A DNA stretch of 64,000 bases from Blastococcus litoris (GCF_003075095.1 NZ_QCZF01000012.1:62001-126000); one strand, 5' to 3'; counted from the first letter of the stretch, positions 10,979 to 20,190 are shown. Program-made: numbers and translations. The notes: generated by a model not told the origin, from the letters alone.

Positions 10979-11976
10979 TGGGCCCGTCCGACCTCGCGGA
11001 CGGCGTCCTCTCCGGCAACCGGCGCGCCGTGGCCCGGGCGATCACGCTGGTCGAGTCCCGCCGGGCCGACCACCGGGAGCTGGCGCAGGAACTGCTGGTC
11101 GAGCTGCTGCCGCACGCGGGGGGAGCCCGCCGCGTCGGCATCAGCGGCGTGCCCGGCGTGGGCAAGTCCACCTTCATCGACCAGCTCGGCGTCGACCTCA
11201 CCGCGGCGGGCTCGAAGGTGGCGGTGCTCGCCGTCGACCCGTCCTCGGCGCGCTCGGGCGGGTCGATCCTGGGCGACAAGACCCGGATGGCCCGGCTGGC
11301 GGTCGACCCGAACGCCTTCATCCGCCCCTCGCCGACGTCGGGCACGCTCGGCGGCGTCGCCCAGGCCACCCGGGAGTCGATGGTCGTGGTCGAGGCCGCG
11401 GGCTACGACGTCGTCCTGGTCGAGACCGTGGGCGTCGGGCAGTCGGAGATCGCGGTCGCCGAGATGGTCGACTCGTTCCTCTTCCTCACCCTCGCCCGCA
11501 CCGGCGACCAGCTGCAGGGGATCAAGCGCGGCATCCTCGAGATCGCCGACGTCATCGCCGTGAACAAGGCCGACGGCGAGAACGCGCCGGCCGCCCGGAA
11601 GGCCGCCCGCGAGCTCTCCGGTGCGATCCGGATGCTGCGCGGCCACGACGAGACCTGGGACGTCCCGGTGCTGACCTGCGCCGGGCTCACCGGCGAGGGC
11701 CTCGACGAGGTGTGGGCGAAGCTGGTCGAGCACCAGGACCGCATGACGGCCTCGGGCCGGTTCGACGAGCGCCGCCGCACCCAGCAGGTGCGCTGGACGT
11801 GGCAGCTGGTCCGCGACTCCCTCGAGCACCAGCTCCGGGCGCACCCCGGCGTGCGGTCCGCCGTCCCGGACCTGGAGAAGGCGGTGCTGGCGGGCGAGCT
11901 CACCCCGGCGCTGGCTGCCCGGCAGATCCTCGACACGTTCCTGGCGGCCCCGGCGGACGCTCCCCGCGAGCCGTGA
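10978..11976 (+). CDS. meaB: Methylmalonyl-CoA mutase-associated GTPase MeaB (ArgK family)
   Basis: This G3E-family P-loop GTPase (332 aa) guards methylmalonyl-CoA mutase, gating cobalamin loading and preventing inactivation. Visible motifs are the Walker A GVPGVGKST near residue 57, the SGGSILGDKTRM switch region typical of MeaB, ETVGVGQSE (Walker B/G3) and the NKAD guanine-specificity motif. C-terminal helices carry QVRWTW, often seen in the dimerisation arm. The ATG overlaps the mutB TGA by one nt, and the gene ends two nt from the stop of the convergent gamma-glutamylcyclotransferase-like gene, leaving no room for a terminator between them. Confidence 0.95.
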
Positions 11977-11977
11977 G

Positions 11978-12448
11978 TCAGACGCCCGTGGAGCGGCAGT
12001 CCCGCGTCCGCAGGTCCATCACGTAGTCCTCCGGCGCCCCGGCCGCCTCGGCGGCGTCGGCCAGCGCGCCGAGGTAGCGCGCCGACGGCAGGCCGCCCTC
12101 GAACGCGTCGAGGACGTAGACGTAGGCGACGGCGTCGCCGCCCAGGGTGTGCACCCGCAGGTGCAGCTTCCGGTAGAGCCCGAGGTCGGCGCCCTCCCAG
12201 GCGTCGAGCGCGCGCTCGTCGGCCTCGGTGAGGTCGTACAGCGCGACGAACACCCCCGGCGACAGCGGCTCGGGGTCCTCCTCCGCGGGCACGAGCGTCG
12301 CCAGCGCGCCCTCCCAGCCGAGCTCCTCGGCGCCGAAGGTGAGCCGCCAGCCACGGATCCAGCCGGTGCCGGTGTGCGGGGAGGACGGGCACCGGCGCAG
12401 CATCTGCGCGGGATCCATGTTCGACCCGTAGGCGGCGTAGAGGCCCAT
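11978..12448 (-). CDS. Gamma-glutamylcyclotransferase-fold protein
   Basis: This 156-aa protein starts MGLYAAYGSNMDP. The YGSN loop near the N-terminus defines the gamma-glutamylcyclotransferase / AIG2-like fold that cyclises gamma-glutamyl groups to 5-oxoproline. A GAEELGWEGALATL segment and an ALDAWEGADLGLYRK segment, with the conserved Glu before the YRK, fit the family. A GTG nine nt further upstream (12457) is possible but falls inside the predicted -10 hexamer TAGGGT, so ATG 12448 is preferred. In M. tuberculosis a homologous gene sits beside lpdA, as here. The substrate in an organism without glutathione is unknown; other gamma-glutamyl amines are possible. Confidence 0.82.
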   Translation of the reverse strand: MGLYAAYGSNMDPAQMLRRCPSSPHTGTGWIRGWRLTFGAEELGWEGALATLVPAEEDPEPLSPGVFVALYDLTEADERALDAWEGADLGLYRKLHLRVHTLGGDAVAYVYVLDAFEGGLPSARYLGALADAAEAAGAPEDYVMDLRTRDCRSTGV

Positions 12449-12455
12449 CCCCGGC

Positions 12456-12461
12456 ACCCTA
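12456..12461 (-). promoter_or_regulatory. -10 element TAGGGT, predicted leaderless promoter
   Basis: TAGGGT on the minus strand ends seven nt before the ATG at 12448 of the gamma-glutamylcyclotransferase-like gene. This geometry supports that ATG over the GTG at 12457, which overlaps the hexamer. Confidence 0.5.
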
Positions 12462-12579
12462 ACGACTCCGTGCGGCAGGCCGGAGGACGCCGGTCACAGC
12501 GCCCGGACCCGGCACCGGGGAGAATGGCGGCACCAGCAGGTGGAACCACACGTCCGTCGAGCACCGGAGAAGGCACACC

Positions 12580-13986
12580 ATGACCCGCATCGTCATCATC
12601 GGCGGCGGACCGGCCGGCTACGAGGCCGCGCTGGTCGCCGCGCAGCTCGGTGCCGAGGTCACCGTCATCGAGCGCGACGGCATCGGTGGCGCCAGCGTGC
12701 TCACCGACTGCGTCCCGTCCAAGACGCTGATCGCCGCCGCCGGTGCGATGACCTCGGTCCGCGACTCCGCCGTCCTCGGTCTGCAGGGCGCCGAGCTCGC
12801 GACCGTCACCCTCGACCTGCCGTCGGTCAACCACCGGGTCAAGGGCCTGGCGATGGCCCAGTCGGCCGACATCCACGCGCGGCTGACCGGCGAGGGCGTG
12901 CGGATCCTCGCGGGGCAGGGCCGGCTCAGCGACGAGGTGCGCGGTCTCGCCGCCCACACGGTCGAGGTCGTGGACGCCGACGGCCGGGTGAGCGAGGAGC
13001 TCGAGAGCGACGTCGTCCTCATCGCCACCGGCGCCGACCCCCGCGTGCTGCCCGGCGCGGAGCCCGACGGCGAGCGGATCCTCGACTGGCGCGACGTGTA
13101 CGACCTCGAGGAGATGCCCGAGCACCTCGTCGTGGTCGGCTCCGGTGTGACCGGCGCCGAGTTCGCCTCCGGCTACCTGGAGGCCGGCGTGCCGGTCACC
13201 CTCGTCTCCTCGCGCGATCAGGTGCTGCCGGGCGAGGACTCCGACGCGGCGGCCGTCGTCGAGGAGGTCTTCCAGTCCCGCGGCGGGCGGATCGCCGAGA
13301 AGGGCCGGGCCGCCGCGGTGAAGCGGACCGAGAAGGGCGTGCTGGTCGAGCTCACCGACGGCCGCACCGTCGAGGGCTCGCACGCGCTGATGACCGTCGG
13401 CACGGTGCCGAACACCGCCGGGCTGAACCTGGAGCAGTGCGGCGTCGAGGTGACGCAGTCCGGTCACGTCGTCGTCGACCGCGTCTCGCGCACCTCGGTG
13501 GCCGGCATCTACGCCGCCGGCGACGTCACGGGTGTCTTCCAGCTGGCCTCCGTCGCCGCCATGCAGGGCCGGATCGCCATGTGGCACGCCCTCGGCGAGG
13601 CGGTGGCGCCGATCCGGCTCAAGACCGTCGCGGCGAACGTCTTCACCCACCCGGAGATCGCCACCGTCGGCGTGCAGGAGAAGTCGCTGTCCTCGGACGA
13701 CGACATCGACGTCGTCCGGCTGCCGCTGGCGACCAATGCCCGCGCCAAGATGGGCGACCTGCACGACGGCTTCGTGAAGCTGTTCGCCCGCCGCTCCACC
13801 GGGGTGATCATGGGTGGCGTCGTCGTCGCGCCCGGCGCCTCGGAGCTCGTGCTGCCGATCGCCCTCGCCGTCACCAAGGGGCTGACGGTGGCCGACCTGG
13901 CCCAGACGTTCGCGATCTACCCGTCGCTGTCGGGCTCGATCACCGAGGCCGGCCGCCGGCTGATGGGGGCCGACCACCTCGCCTGA
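12580..13986 (+). CDS. lpdA: LpdA-type NAD(P)H quinone reductase (flavoprotein disulfide reductase family without the redox disulfide)
   Basis: A 468-aa FAD protein with the two-dinucleotide fold: GGGPAGYEAA at the N-terminus (FAD), ATGADPR, VVGSGVTGAEFASGY (NADH, about residue 185) and the second FAD site GIYAAGDVTG (about residue 305). It looks like dihydrolipoamide dehydrogenase, but the active-site Cys-x4-Cys is replaced by GGASVLTDCVPSK, which keeps only the second Cys. The C-terminal His-Glu pair is also lost (YPSLSGSITEAG). M. tuberculosis LpdA (Rv3303c) has the same substitutions and reduces quinones, not lipoamide, so quinone reduction is the best inference. It stands alone behind a 122-nt intergenic region, with a GGAG upstream of the ATG. 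Confidence 0.9.
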   Translation: MTRIVIIGGGPAGYEAALVAAQLGAEVTVIERDGIGGASVLTDCVPSKTLIAAAGAMTSVRDSAVLGLQGAELATVTLDLPSVNHRVKGLAMAQSADIHARLTGEGVRILAGQGRLSDEVRGLAAHTVEVVDADGRVSEELESDVVLIATGADPRVLPGAEPDGERILDWRDVYDLEEMPEHLVVVGSGVTGAEFASGYLEAGVPVTLVSSRDQVLPGEDSDAAAVVEEVFQSRGGRIAEKGRAAAVKRTEKGVLVELTDGRTVEGSHALMTVGTVPNTAGLNLEQCGVEVTQSGHVVVDRVSRTSVAGIYAAGDVTGVFQLASVAAMQGRIAMWHALGEAVAPIRLKTVAANVFTHPEIATVGVQEKSLSSDDDIDVVRLPLATNARAKMGDLHDGFVKLFARRSTGVIMGGVVVAPGASELVLPIALAVTKGLTVADLAQTFAIYPSLSGSITEAGRRLMGADHLA

Positions 13987-14081
13987 CGGGGCGGGCGGGG
14001 GCGGAGTTCCGCCTGCGCCCGATGTGACGGGAATTCCGCTCAACATCGCGGATCCGGTGCCGACAGGGCCGGGCACCGCCG

Positions 14082-15710
14082 ATGTCACGGTGGATGCCTT
14101 CTCCCCGGATCGCCCCCGCCCGCTCGCTGGCCGTGGCCGTCGCCGTCCTCACCGGCGTGCTGGCGCCGCTCGTGCTGCCCGCCGCCGGCGCGTCTGCCGA
14201 CGAGGTCGCCGGCCGCACGCTCGCCGGCGAGCTGGTGCAGGCCTGGGCGGAGGCCGAGCCCGGCGCTGCCCACGACCACGGTGACGACGGGCTCGTCAGC
14301 TGGGTCCAGCCCGCGGACGGCGACCCCGTGCTCGTCGACAGCGCCGGCGTCGAGGGCGTCCCGTCCGGCTCCTCCGTCGAGTTGACCGTCGGCGCGCCGT
14401 CCGGTGGCGAGCCGCTGCCCGTCGTCGACGCCACCGTGACCTCCGGGCCGGCCGCCGCGACGGCGCCGGTCACCAACGAGGTGACCGTCGCCATGGTCGC
14501 CCCCGCCGGCGCGGTGCCGACCGGGGACGGCACCACCCTGGCGCAGGTCGTCTCCGCCGTCGACGACCGCGTCGCGCCGTTCTGGTCCGAGCAGAGCGGC
14601 GGCGTGATCTCGCTGCACGTCACCGCGACCCACGACTGGGCGCCCGCGAGCGTCGGCTGCGCCAACCCGGCCCTGCTGTGGGACGAGGTCGCCGCGCGCG
14701 TGCGGTTCGTGCCCGGCCCCGGCAAGCACCTGCTCCTCTACGTCTCGCGCGACTCCGACTGCGCCTACGCCCTGGCCGAGGTCGGCAGCTCGCCGTCGTC
14801 GGGCGGGCGGCTCTACGTCCGCGACACGACGACGTCGGTGATCGCGCACGAGCTCGGGCACAACTTCGGCCTCGGGCACTCCTCGGGGGAGCAGTGCGAC
14901 GGCACCGTGGAGGGCGGGTCCTGCCGCACCGTCGCCTACCGCGACTACTACGACGTCATGGGCGTCTCCTGGACGGAGACCGGGACGCTCAACGCCCCCC
15001 AGGCCGCGCGCCTCGGTGTGCTGCCCGCCGCGCAGCAGCAGGCGCTGTCGGTGTGGGGGAGCGCCACCACCGCGACCCTCTCGCCGCTGTCGGGCCGCAC
15101 CGGTGTGCGGGCGCTGCAGCTGACCGACGCCGAGGGCGTCGCCTACTGGCTGGAGTACCGGACGCCCGCCGGTCAGGACACCTGGCTCGCGGGCAACCGG
15201 TTCGGGCTCGAGTCCGGCGTGCTGCTGCGCCGCGCGGGCGGGCTGCCCGACACGTCGGTGCTCCTCGACGGCACGCCGGGGACCGCGGCGGGCTGGGACC
15301 GCGACCTCGGCGCCGCCCTGCCCGTGGGTGCCGCCGTGCCCGTCTCGGGCGGGGACTTCTCCGTCGTCGTGCAGAGCGTCTCGCCGGCCGGCGCGGTCGT
15401 GAGCGTCACGCCGACCGCGCCGGCCGCCGTCTCCGCGACGGCGGCCGGCACCGCGACGGCGCCGCGACCCGGACCGCGTGGCGAGGTGATGCCCGGAGCC
15501 GGTGAGGCCGCGGTGACCGTCGCCCCCGCACCCCAGGCCGCGTTCTGGGCGCCGGGCTACGCCGGAGCCGCCCACCGCGCCGACACGCCCCTGCGCACCG
15601 CCGCCGACCACGGAGGCGGCAGCACCGTCCTGGTCGCCCTGGCCGGGGGGCTGCTGGCCGGCACCGCTCTCCTCGTCGTCCGCCGGCTGCGGGCCGCACG
15701 GCTGCGCTGA
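14082..15710 (+). CDS. Secreted metzincin-type metalloprotease, C-terminally membrane anchored
   Basis: The 542-aa protein starts with a signal peptide (hydrophobic run about residues 14-37, ending near AGASA). A roughly 120-residue propeptide-like region follows. The zinc site HELGHNFGLGHSS has His256, Glu257, His260 and His266, i.e. HExxHxxGxxH, with the Met-turn YDVMG about 35 residues later; both are hallmarks of metzincins. Four cysteines lie near the active site. A beta-rich C-terminal domain follows, then a hydrophobic segment (about residues 512-532) ending in RRLRAARLR, which should hold the mature enzyme on the outer membrane face. No LPXTG is present. The next gene is a paralogue sharing propeptide and catalytic domain (both have GELVQAW after the signal peptide) but with LGFP repeats in place of the anchor. 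ATG 14082 or 14094 could be the start. Confidence 0.85.
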   Translation: MSRWMPSPRIAPARSLAVAVAVLTGVLAPLVLPAAGASADEVAGRTLAGELVQAWAEAEPGAAHDHGDDGLVSWVQPADGDPVLVDSAGVEGVPSGSSVELTVGAPSGGEPLPVVDATVTSGPAAATAPVTNEVTVAMVAPAGAVPTGDGTTLAQVVSAVDDRVAPFWSEQSGGVISLHVTATHDWAPASVGCANPALLWDEVAARVRFVPGPGKHLLLYVSRDSDCAYALAEVGSSPSSGGRLYVRDTTTSVIAHELGHNFGLGHSSGEQCDGTVEGGSCRTVAYRDYYDVMGVSWTETGTLNAPQAARLGVLPAAQQQALSVWGSATTATLSPLSGRTGVRALQLTDAEGVAYWLEYRTPAGQDTWLAGNRFGLESGVLLRRAGGLPDTSVLLDGTPGTAAGWDRDLGAALPVGAAVPVSGGDFSVVVQSVSPAGAVVSVTPTAPAAVSATAAGTATAPRPGPRGEVMPGAGEAAVTVAPAPQAAFWAPGYAGAAHRADTPLRTAADHGGGSTVLVALAGGLLAGTALLVVRRLRAARLR

Positions 15711-15797
15711 CGTCGCGGGCCGCCTCGGCCCGGGCCGGTGCCGTCCGGGCCGCGGGACGCCGATGACCAGAGCGGTCCCTGGAAGCTGGAGTCGTCC

Positions 15798-18700
15798 GTG
15801 TCGGTTGCCCGCCGTCCGCGTGCCACGCGGTCGTCCCTCGTCGTCCTCGCGGCGGCGCTCGCCCTGCCCGTGCTGGCCGTCCCGGGTGTGGCGGCCGCCG
15901 ACGGGCCGCGCGTCCTGCCGGACACCGTGGTCGGCGAGCTGGTGCAGGCGTGGCCCGAGCACGCCGACCAGGAGGAAGCGGCCGAGCACGGCGGGGAGGG
16001 GCCGTTGAGCTTCATCCGCACCGCGGACGGCGGCTCGGTGCGCGTCGACACCGGCGAGGTCGACCACCTCCCGCTGGGTTCCACCGTCGAGGTGACGGTC
16101 GGCCAGTCCTTCTCCGACGACGCGTCCCGCGACGAGGGCTTCGAGAAGGCCCGCGACGTGCTCGCCGCGGAGGTCGTGGCCCCGGTGGCGCCCGCCGTCT
16201 CGCCGGTCAACCACACCGTCAGCGTGGTCATGGCGGTGCCGGCCGGGGGAACCCGCGACTCCGCCACGCTGGGGCAGGTCGTCGCCGCGGTGGAGGGCCC
16301 GGTCGCCGAGTTCTGGTCGGCCGAGAGCAACGGCGTCGTCAACGTCGGCATCGGCGCCACCCGGGACTGGGTCGACCTGCCGGTGGGCTGCTCCGACCCG
16401 TACGCGCTGTGGAACGCCGCCGCCCAGACGGTGGGCTTCACCTCGGGCGCCGGCAAGCACCTCCTGGTCTACCTCCCGCAGACGGGCACGCTCCCCGGCT
16501 GCTCGGACGGCCTGGGAACCGTCGGCACGGGCCCGGGGTCCGGCGGCTACACCTACGTGCGGGGCAGCAAGCCCTCGATCATCGCCCACGAACTGGGGCA
16601 CAACGTCGGGCTCGGGCACTCCTCCGCCGTCCAGTGCGACGGGGTGGTCCAGGGGAGGACGTGCCGGACGACGTCCTACTGGGACCTCTACGACGTGATG
16701 GGCGCGTCCTGGGACCAGATGGGCTCCCTGAACGTGGCCCAGGCGTCGCGGATCTACGACGTCGCGCCGAAGGTCTTCCCACCGCGCAGCACCCCCGAGA
16801 CGGTGACCCTCGCCCCCGTGTCGCAGCGGTCCGGCGTCCGCGCGATCGTGCTGCGGGACTCCGCCGGCACCCAGTACTGGCTGGAGTTCCGGCCGGCGAC
16901 CGGACGCGACGGGTGGCTCGGCACGTCGGACAACTGGTTCGGCCTGCAGCCGGGCGTCCTGCTCCGCAGGGCCGCGGCCGGCAACGACACGTCGCTGCTG
17001 CTCGACGCCACTCCGTCGCCGATCGCCGGCTGGGACGCCGACGACGAGGTGCGGCTCCCGGTCGGGACGACGATCCGGATCGACGACGCGGCGAGCGCGG
17101 GGACCGCGGCGTTCATGGTCAGGGTGCAGGAGGTCACCGACGCGCGAGCGATCGTCGAGGTGACCCCCGCGACCCCGATCGACATCGCCCACGACGCGGC
17201 CGGAGGGGATGCGGGGGTGCTCGGCCCGGCCACCGCGCCGGAGTCGTGCGTGACCCGCTCGGCGCGGACCTTCTGCGAGCGGCCGTTCCAGCGCGGCACC
17301 CTGTACTGGAGCCTGTCGTCGGGCGCCCACTACGTGACCGCTCCGGTCCTCCCGGCCTACGTCGCGGCCGGCGGCACGGCGAGCGACTGGGGCATGCCCA
17401 CGACCGACACCGTCTGCGGCCGCGTCGGCGGCGGCTGCGTGCAGACGTTCGACGCCGGGGCCGACGAGTGGGCGTCCTCTCCCGGCACGGGTGGCTTCCT
17501 CATCAGGGGCCGCATCGCCGACGTGTGGCGGGCGAGCGGTCGCGAGGCGGGGGCTCTCGGCTATCCCCTCGCCGACCGGACCTGCGTCGACGGGCTGTGC
17601 CGGCAGCCCTTCGAGCGGGGGCTGGTGGCCGGCGGGACCGCGACGGGCACCTTCGCCGTCCGCGCCGACATCGCCGCGCCATGGGCGGCCCGCGGACACG
17701 AGGCCGGCCCGCTCGGCTGGCCGGTGTCGGCGCTCGTGTGCGGGCTGGCGAACGGCGGGTGCGGCCAGGTGTTCCAGGGCGGCCGGATCTACACCGCCCC
17801 GGGTGCCGGCGCCCACGCCGTCAGCGGTGCGATCCACGCGGCGTGGGTCGCGCAGGGCTACGAACGCGGTCCGCTGGGCTACGCCACCGGCGACGAGGTG
17901 TGCGGAACCGGAGGCGGCTGCACGCAGGCGTTCCAGGGCGGCCTCCTCTACGCGCACGCCTCCGTGGGGGTCCGCACCACGTCGGTCGCGGTGGCGACCG
18001 CTTGGGACGCGGCCGGCGGGGCCGGCGGGGTGCTGGGCCAGCCCACCAGCAACCTGATCTGCGGGCTCAAGGACGGCGGCTGCGGCCAGGTGTTCCAGGG
18101 CGGGATCGTCTACTCGACCGCGCGCACCGGCGCCCACGCCCTCAGCGGCGTCGTCAAGGACGCCTGGGTCGCCCAGGGCTACGAGAACGGCGAGCTGGGC
18201 TACCCGACGTCCGACCTGGTCTGCGGACTGCCCGGGAGCGCGTGCAAGCAGGGCTTCCAGGGCGGGACGCTCTACTCGCACCCGACGGCCGGGATGCGGA
18301 CCGTCACCGGCGCCGTCCATGCGGTCTGGACAGCGGCCGGGAGCGAGGCGGGCCCGCTCGGGCACCCCACGAGCGGCCTGGTCTGCGGGCTCAGGGACGG
18401 CGGCTGCGGCCAGGTCTTCTCGGGCGGCATCGTCTACTCCACCGCGCGGACCGGCACCCACGCCGTGACCGGGGACGTCAAGGACGCCTGGGTCGCGCAG
18501 GGCTACGAGAACGGTCCGCTGGGCTACCCGGCGTCCGGCCTGATCTGCGGTCTGGCGGGCGGTGGTTGCGGGCAGGCGTTCCAGGGCGGGCGGATCTACG
18601 CCGGACCGGGCACCGGCGCGCACGCGCTCAGCGGGGCGGTGCAGTCCGCGTGGATCGCGCAGGGCTGGGAGGCCGGGCCGCTCGGCTACCCGACCGGTGA

Positions 18701-20141
18701 TGTGGTCTGCGGCGTCGCGGGCGGCTGCTCGCAGGCCTTCCAGGGCGGCACCCTCTACTCCCACCCGGTAGCCGGGACCCGCACGGTTGCCGGTTCGCTC
18801 GCCGCCGCCTACGCGGCCGCCGGCGGGGCCGCCGGCACCCTCGGCTACCCGACCAGCGGGCTGATCTGCGGGCTCAAGGACGGCGGCTGCGGCCAGGTGT
18901 TCCAGGGCGGCACGATCTACGACAGCCCGGGCAACGGCGTGCACGCGCTGACCGGCCGGATCCGCGCCGCGTGGATGGCGCAGGGCTACGAGCTCGGCCC
19001 TCTCGGCTACCCGACGGGCGACCAGGTCTGCGGTCTGGCGGCGAGCGGGTGCTCGCAGACGTTCCAGGGTGGCACCGTCTGGTCGTCACCCGCCACGGGG
19101 GCTCAGGCCGTCACGGGGGCTGTCGCCACCGCCTACGCGGCGGCCGGGGGCGTGGGCGGCGCGCTCGGCTACCCGACCAGCGGGTTGATCTGCGGGCTCA
19201 AGGACGGCGGCTGCGGCCAGGTGTTCCAGGGCGGGCGGATCTACGACAGCCCGGGCAGCGGCGCGCACGCCGTCACCGGTGCGATCCACACCGCGTGGGT
19301 GGCGCAGCGCTGGGAGCTGGGGCCGCTCGGCTACGCCACCGCCGACCAGGTCTGCGGTCTCGCCGGCGGGGGCTGCGTGCAGCAGTTCCAGGGCGGCACC
19401 CTGTACGCCCACCCCACCGCCGGCACGTACCCGGTCTCCGGCGACGTCGCGGCCGCGTACGCGAGGGCCGGTGGCGAGAGCGGGGCCCTCGGCTACCCGA
19501 CCAGCGGCCTGATCTGCGGGCTGAAGCAGACCGGGTGCGGCCAGGTGTTCCAGGGCGGGCGCATCTACACGACGCCCGGCACCGGAGCCCACGCCGTCAG
19601 CGGTGCCATCCACACCGCCTGGGTGGAGCGGGGGTACGAGACCGGAGTGCTCGGCTACGCCACGGAGGACCAGGTGTGCGGCCTGGCCGGTGGTGGCTGC
19701 AGCCAGCGGTTCCAGAGCGGCACGCTCTACTGGCATCCCGGCACCGGTGCCCACCGGTTGAGCGGACGGTTCCTGTCGGACTACGTCGCCGCCGGCGGCC
19801 CCGCCGTCCTGGGCTACCCCGCGTCGGACGTGCGGTCGGTCCGGGGTGAGGACTGGGACGGCTACGCCGTCGACCTGCGCAGCGGGCCGCCCGTCTACAC
19901 GTGCGGGAGCGGTTTCGAGGGCCGCGCGATCTACTGGTCGCCGACGTCCGTCGGCTTCTCACCCGTCGTGCTCTCCGGCGACATCCTCGTGGCGTTCGAG
20001 GCGGACCTGGCAGGGGCGAGCAGCTGGGGACCCCCGACCGGGCAGTACCGCGCCACGGACGGGAACGGGAACACGTTCTGGATGGCGGCGTTCCACCACA
20101 AGCACGTCATCCAGGACCTCTGCGGTGGGCCGCTGAGCTAG
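15798..20141 (+). CDS. Large secreted metzincin-type metalloprotease with C-terminal LGFP-type repeat array
   Basis: The 1447-aa protein has, in order: a signal peptide (about residues 1-35); a propeptide-like region beginning near VVGELVQAW; the zinc site HELGHNVGLGHSS with His264, Glu265, His268 and His274; the Met-turn YDVMG; a beta-rich domain; and from about residue 484 to the end an array of about 15-17 repeats of 53-54 aa. Each repeat has a LGYPTSD-like core followed by a Cys pair (for example ICGLKDGGCGQVF) and an FQGG(R/T)(I/L)Y strand, matching the LGFP family, thought to bind the actinobacterial cell wall. The GTG start at 15798 is chosen for GGAG six nt upstream and an immediate signal peptide. 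It is probably a wall-attached partner of the anchored paralogue upstream. Protein substrate unknown. Confidence 0.85.
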   Translation: MSVARRPRATRSSLVVLAAALALPVLAVPGVAAADGPRVLPDTVVGELVQAWPEHADQEEAAEHGGEGPLSFIRTADGGSVRVDTGEVDHLPLGSTVEVTVGQSFSDDASRDEGFEKARDVLAAEVVAPVAPAVSPVNHTVSVVMAVPAGGTRDSATLGQVVAAVEGPVAEFWSAESNGVVNVGIGATRDWVDLPVGCSDPYALWNAAAQTVGFTSGAGKHLLVYLPQTGTLPGCSDGLGTVGTGPGSGGYTYVRGSKPSIIAHELGHNVGLGHSSAVQCDGVVQGRTCRTTSYWDLYDVMGASWDQMGSLNVAQASRIYDVAPKVFPPRSTPETVTLAPVSQRSGVRAIVLRDSAGTQYWLEFRPATGRDGWLGTSDNWFGLQPGVLLRRAAAGNDTSLLLDATPSPIAGWDADDEVRLPVGTTIRIDDAASAGTAAFMVRVQEVTDARAIVEVTPATPIDIAHDAAGGDAGVLGPATAPESCVTRSARTFCERPFQRGTLYWSLSSGAHYVTAPVLPAYVAAGGTASDWGMPTTDTVCGRVGGGCVQTFDAGADEWASSPGTGGFLIRGRIADVWRASGREAGALGYPLADRTCVDGLCRQPFERGLVAGGTATGTFAVRADIAAPWAARGHEAGPLGWPVSALVCGLANGGCGQVFQGGRIYTAPGAGAHAVSGAIHAAWVAQGYERGPLGYATGDEVCGTGGGCTQAFQGGLLYAHASVGVRTTSVAVATAWDAAGGAGGVLGQPTSNLICGLKDGGCGQVFQGGIVYSTARTGAHALSGVVKDAWVAQGYENGELGYPTSDLVCGLPGSACKQGFQGGTLYSHPTAGMRTVTGAVHAVWTAAGSEAGPLGHPTSGLVCGLRDGGCGQVFSGGIVYSTARTGTHAVTGDVKDAWVAQGYENGPLGYPASGLICGLAGGGCGQAFQGGRIYAGPGTGAHALSGAVQSAWIAQGWEAGPLGYPTGDVVCGVAGGCSQAFQGGTLYSHPVAGTRTVAGSLAAAYAAAGGAAGTLGYPTSGLICGLKDGGCGQVFQGGTIYDSPGNGVHALTGRIRAAWMAQGYELGPLGYPTGDQVCGLAASGCSQTFQGGTVWSSPATGAQAVTGAVATAYAAAGGVGGALGYPTSGLICGLKDGGCGQVFQGGRIYDSPGSGAHAVTGAIHTAWVAQRWELGPLGYATADQVCGLAGGGCVQQFQGGTLYAHPTAGTYPVSGDVAAAYARAGGESGALGYPTSGLICGLKQTGCGQVFQGGRIYTTPGTGAHAVSGAIHTAWVERGYETGVLGYATEDQVCGLAGGGCSQRFQSGTLYWHPGTGAHRLSGRFLSDYVAAGGPAVLGYPASDVRSVRGEDWDGYAVDLRSGPPVYTCGSGFEGRAIYWSPTSVGFSPVVLSGDILVAFEADLAGASSWGPPTGQYRATDGNGNTFWMAAFHHKHVIQDLCGGPLS
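17247..20120 (+). repeat. In-gene tandem repeats (LGFP-type, about 162-nt unit, 324-nt higher-order unit)
   Basis: Near-identical stretches beginning GCGGGCTCAAGGACGG lie at 18061, 18868 and 19192, with related copies at 18385 and 19516. The spacings are 324, 483, 324 and 324 nt. The unit is therefore 159-162 nt (53-54 codons), and two repeat subtypes alternate: one ICGLKDGGCGQVF-like, one VCGLAGGGCSQAF-like. This implies expansion by duplication of a two-repeat block. The first and last units are degenerate. Confidence 0.85.
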
Positions 20142-20153
20142 GTGGACCGTGCA

Positions 20154-20182
20154 GCGGCGCCCGCCCCTGGCGCGGGCGCCGC
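20154..20182. terminator. Perfect 11-bp hairpin between convergent genes
   Basis: GCGGCGCCCGC at 20154-20164 pairs perfectly with GCGGGCGCCGC at 20172-20182 around a 7-nt loop. It sits in the 49-nt gap between the stops of the LGFP metalloprotease and the carboxylase alpha subunit, and could terminate both. There is no T-tract, as is usual in very high-GC actinobacteria. Confidence 0.75.
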
Positions 20183-20190
20183 GTCCGCGG

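Noticed and set aside
14085-18944. Very long minus-strand open frame (over 1600 codons) opposite the metalloproteases
   Set aside because: It is antisense to two well-supported genes, is made of Arg/Gly/Ala/His-rich low-complexity protein, and stays open only because the high-GC LGFP repeats lack stops in that frame.
17247-20120. Regularly spaced repeats considered as a CRISPR array
   Set aside because: Unit length is about 162 nt, repeats and intervals both encode protein in one frame, and no cas genes are present; this is a protein repeat array.
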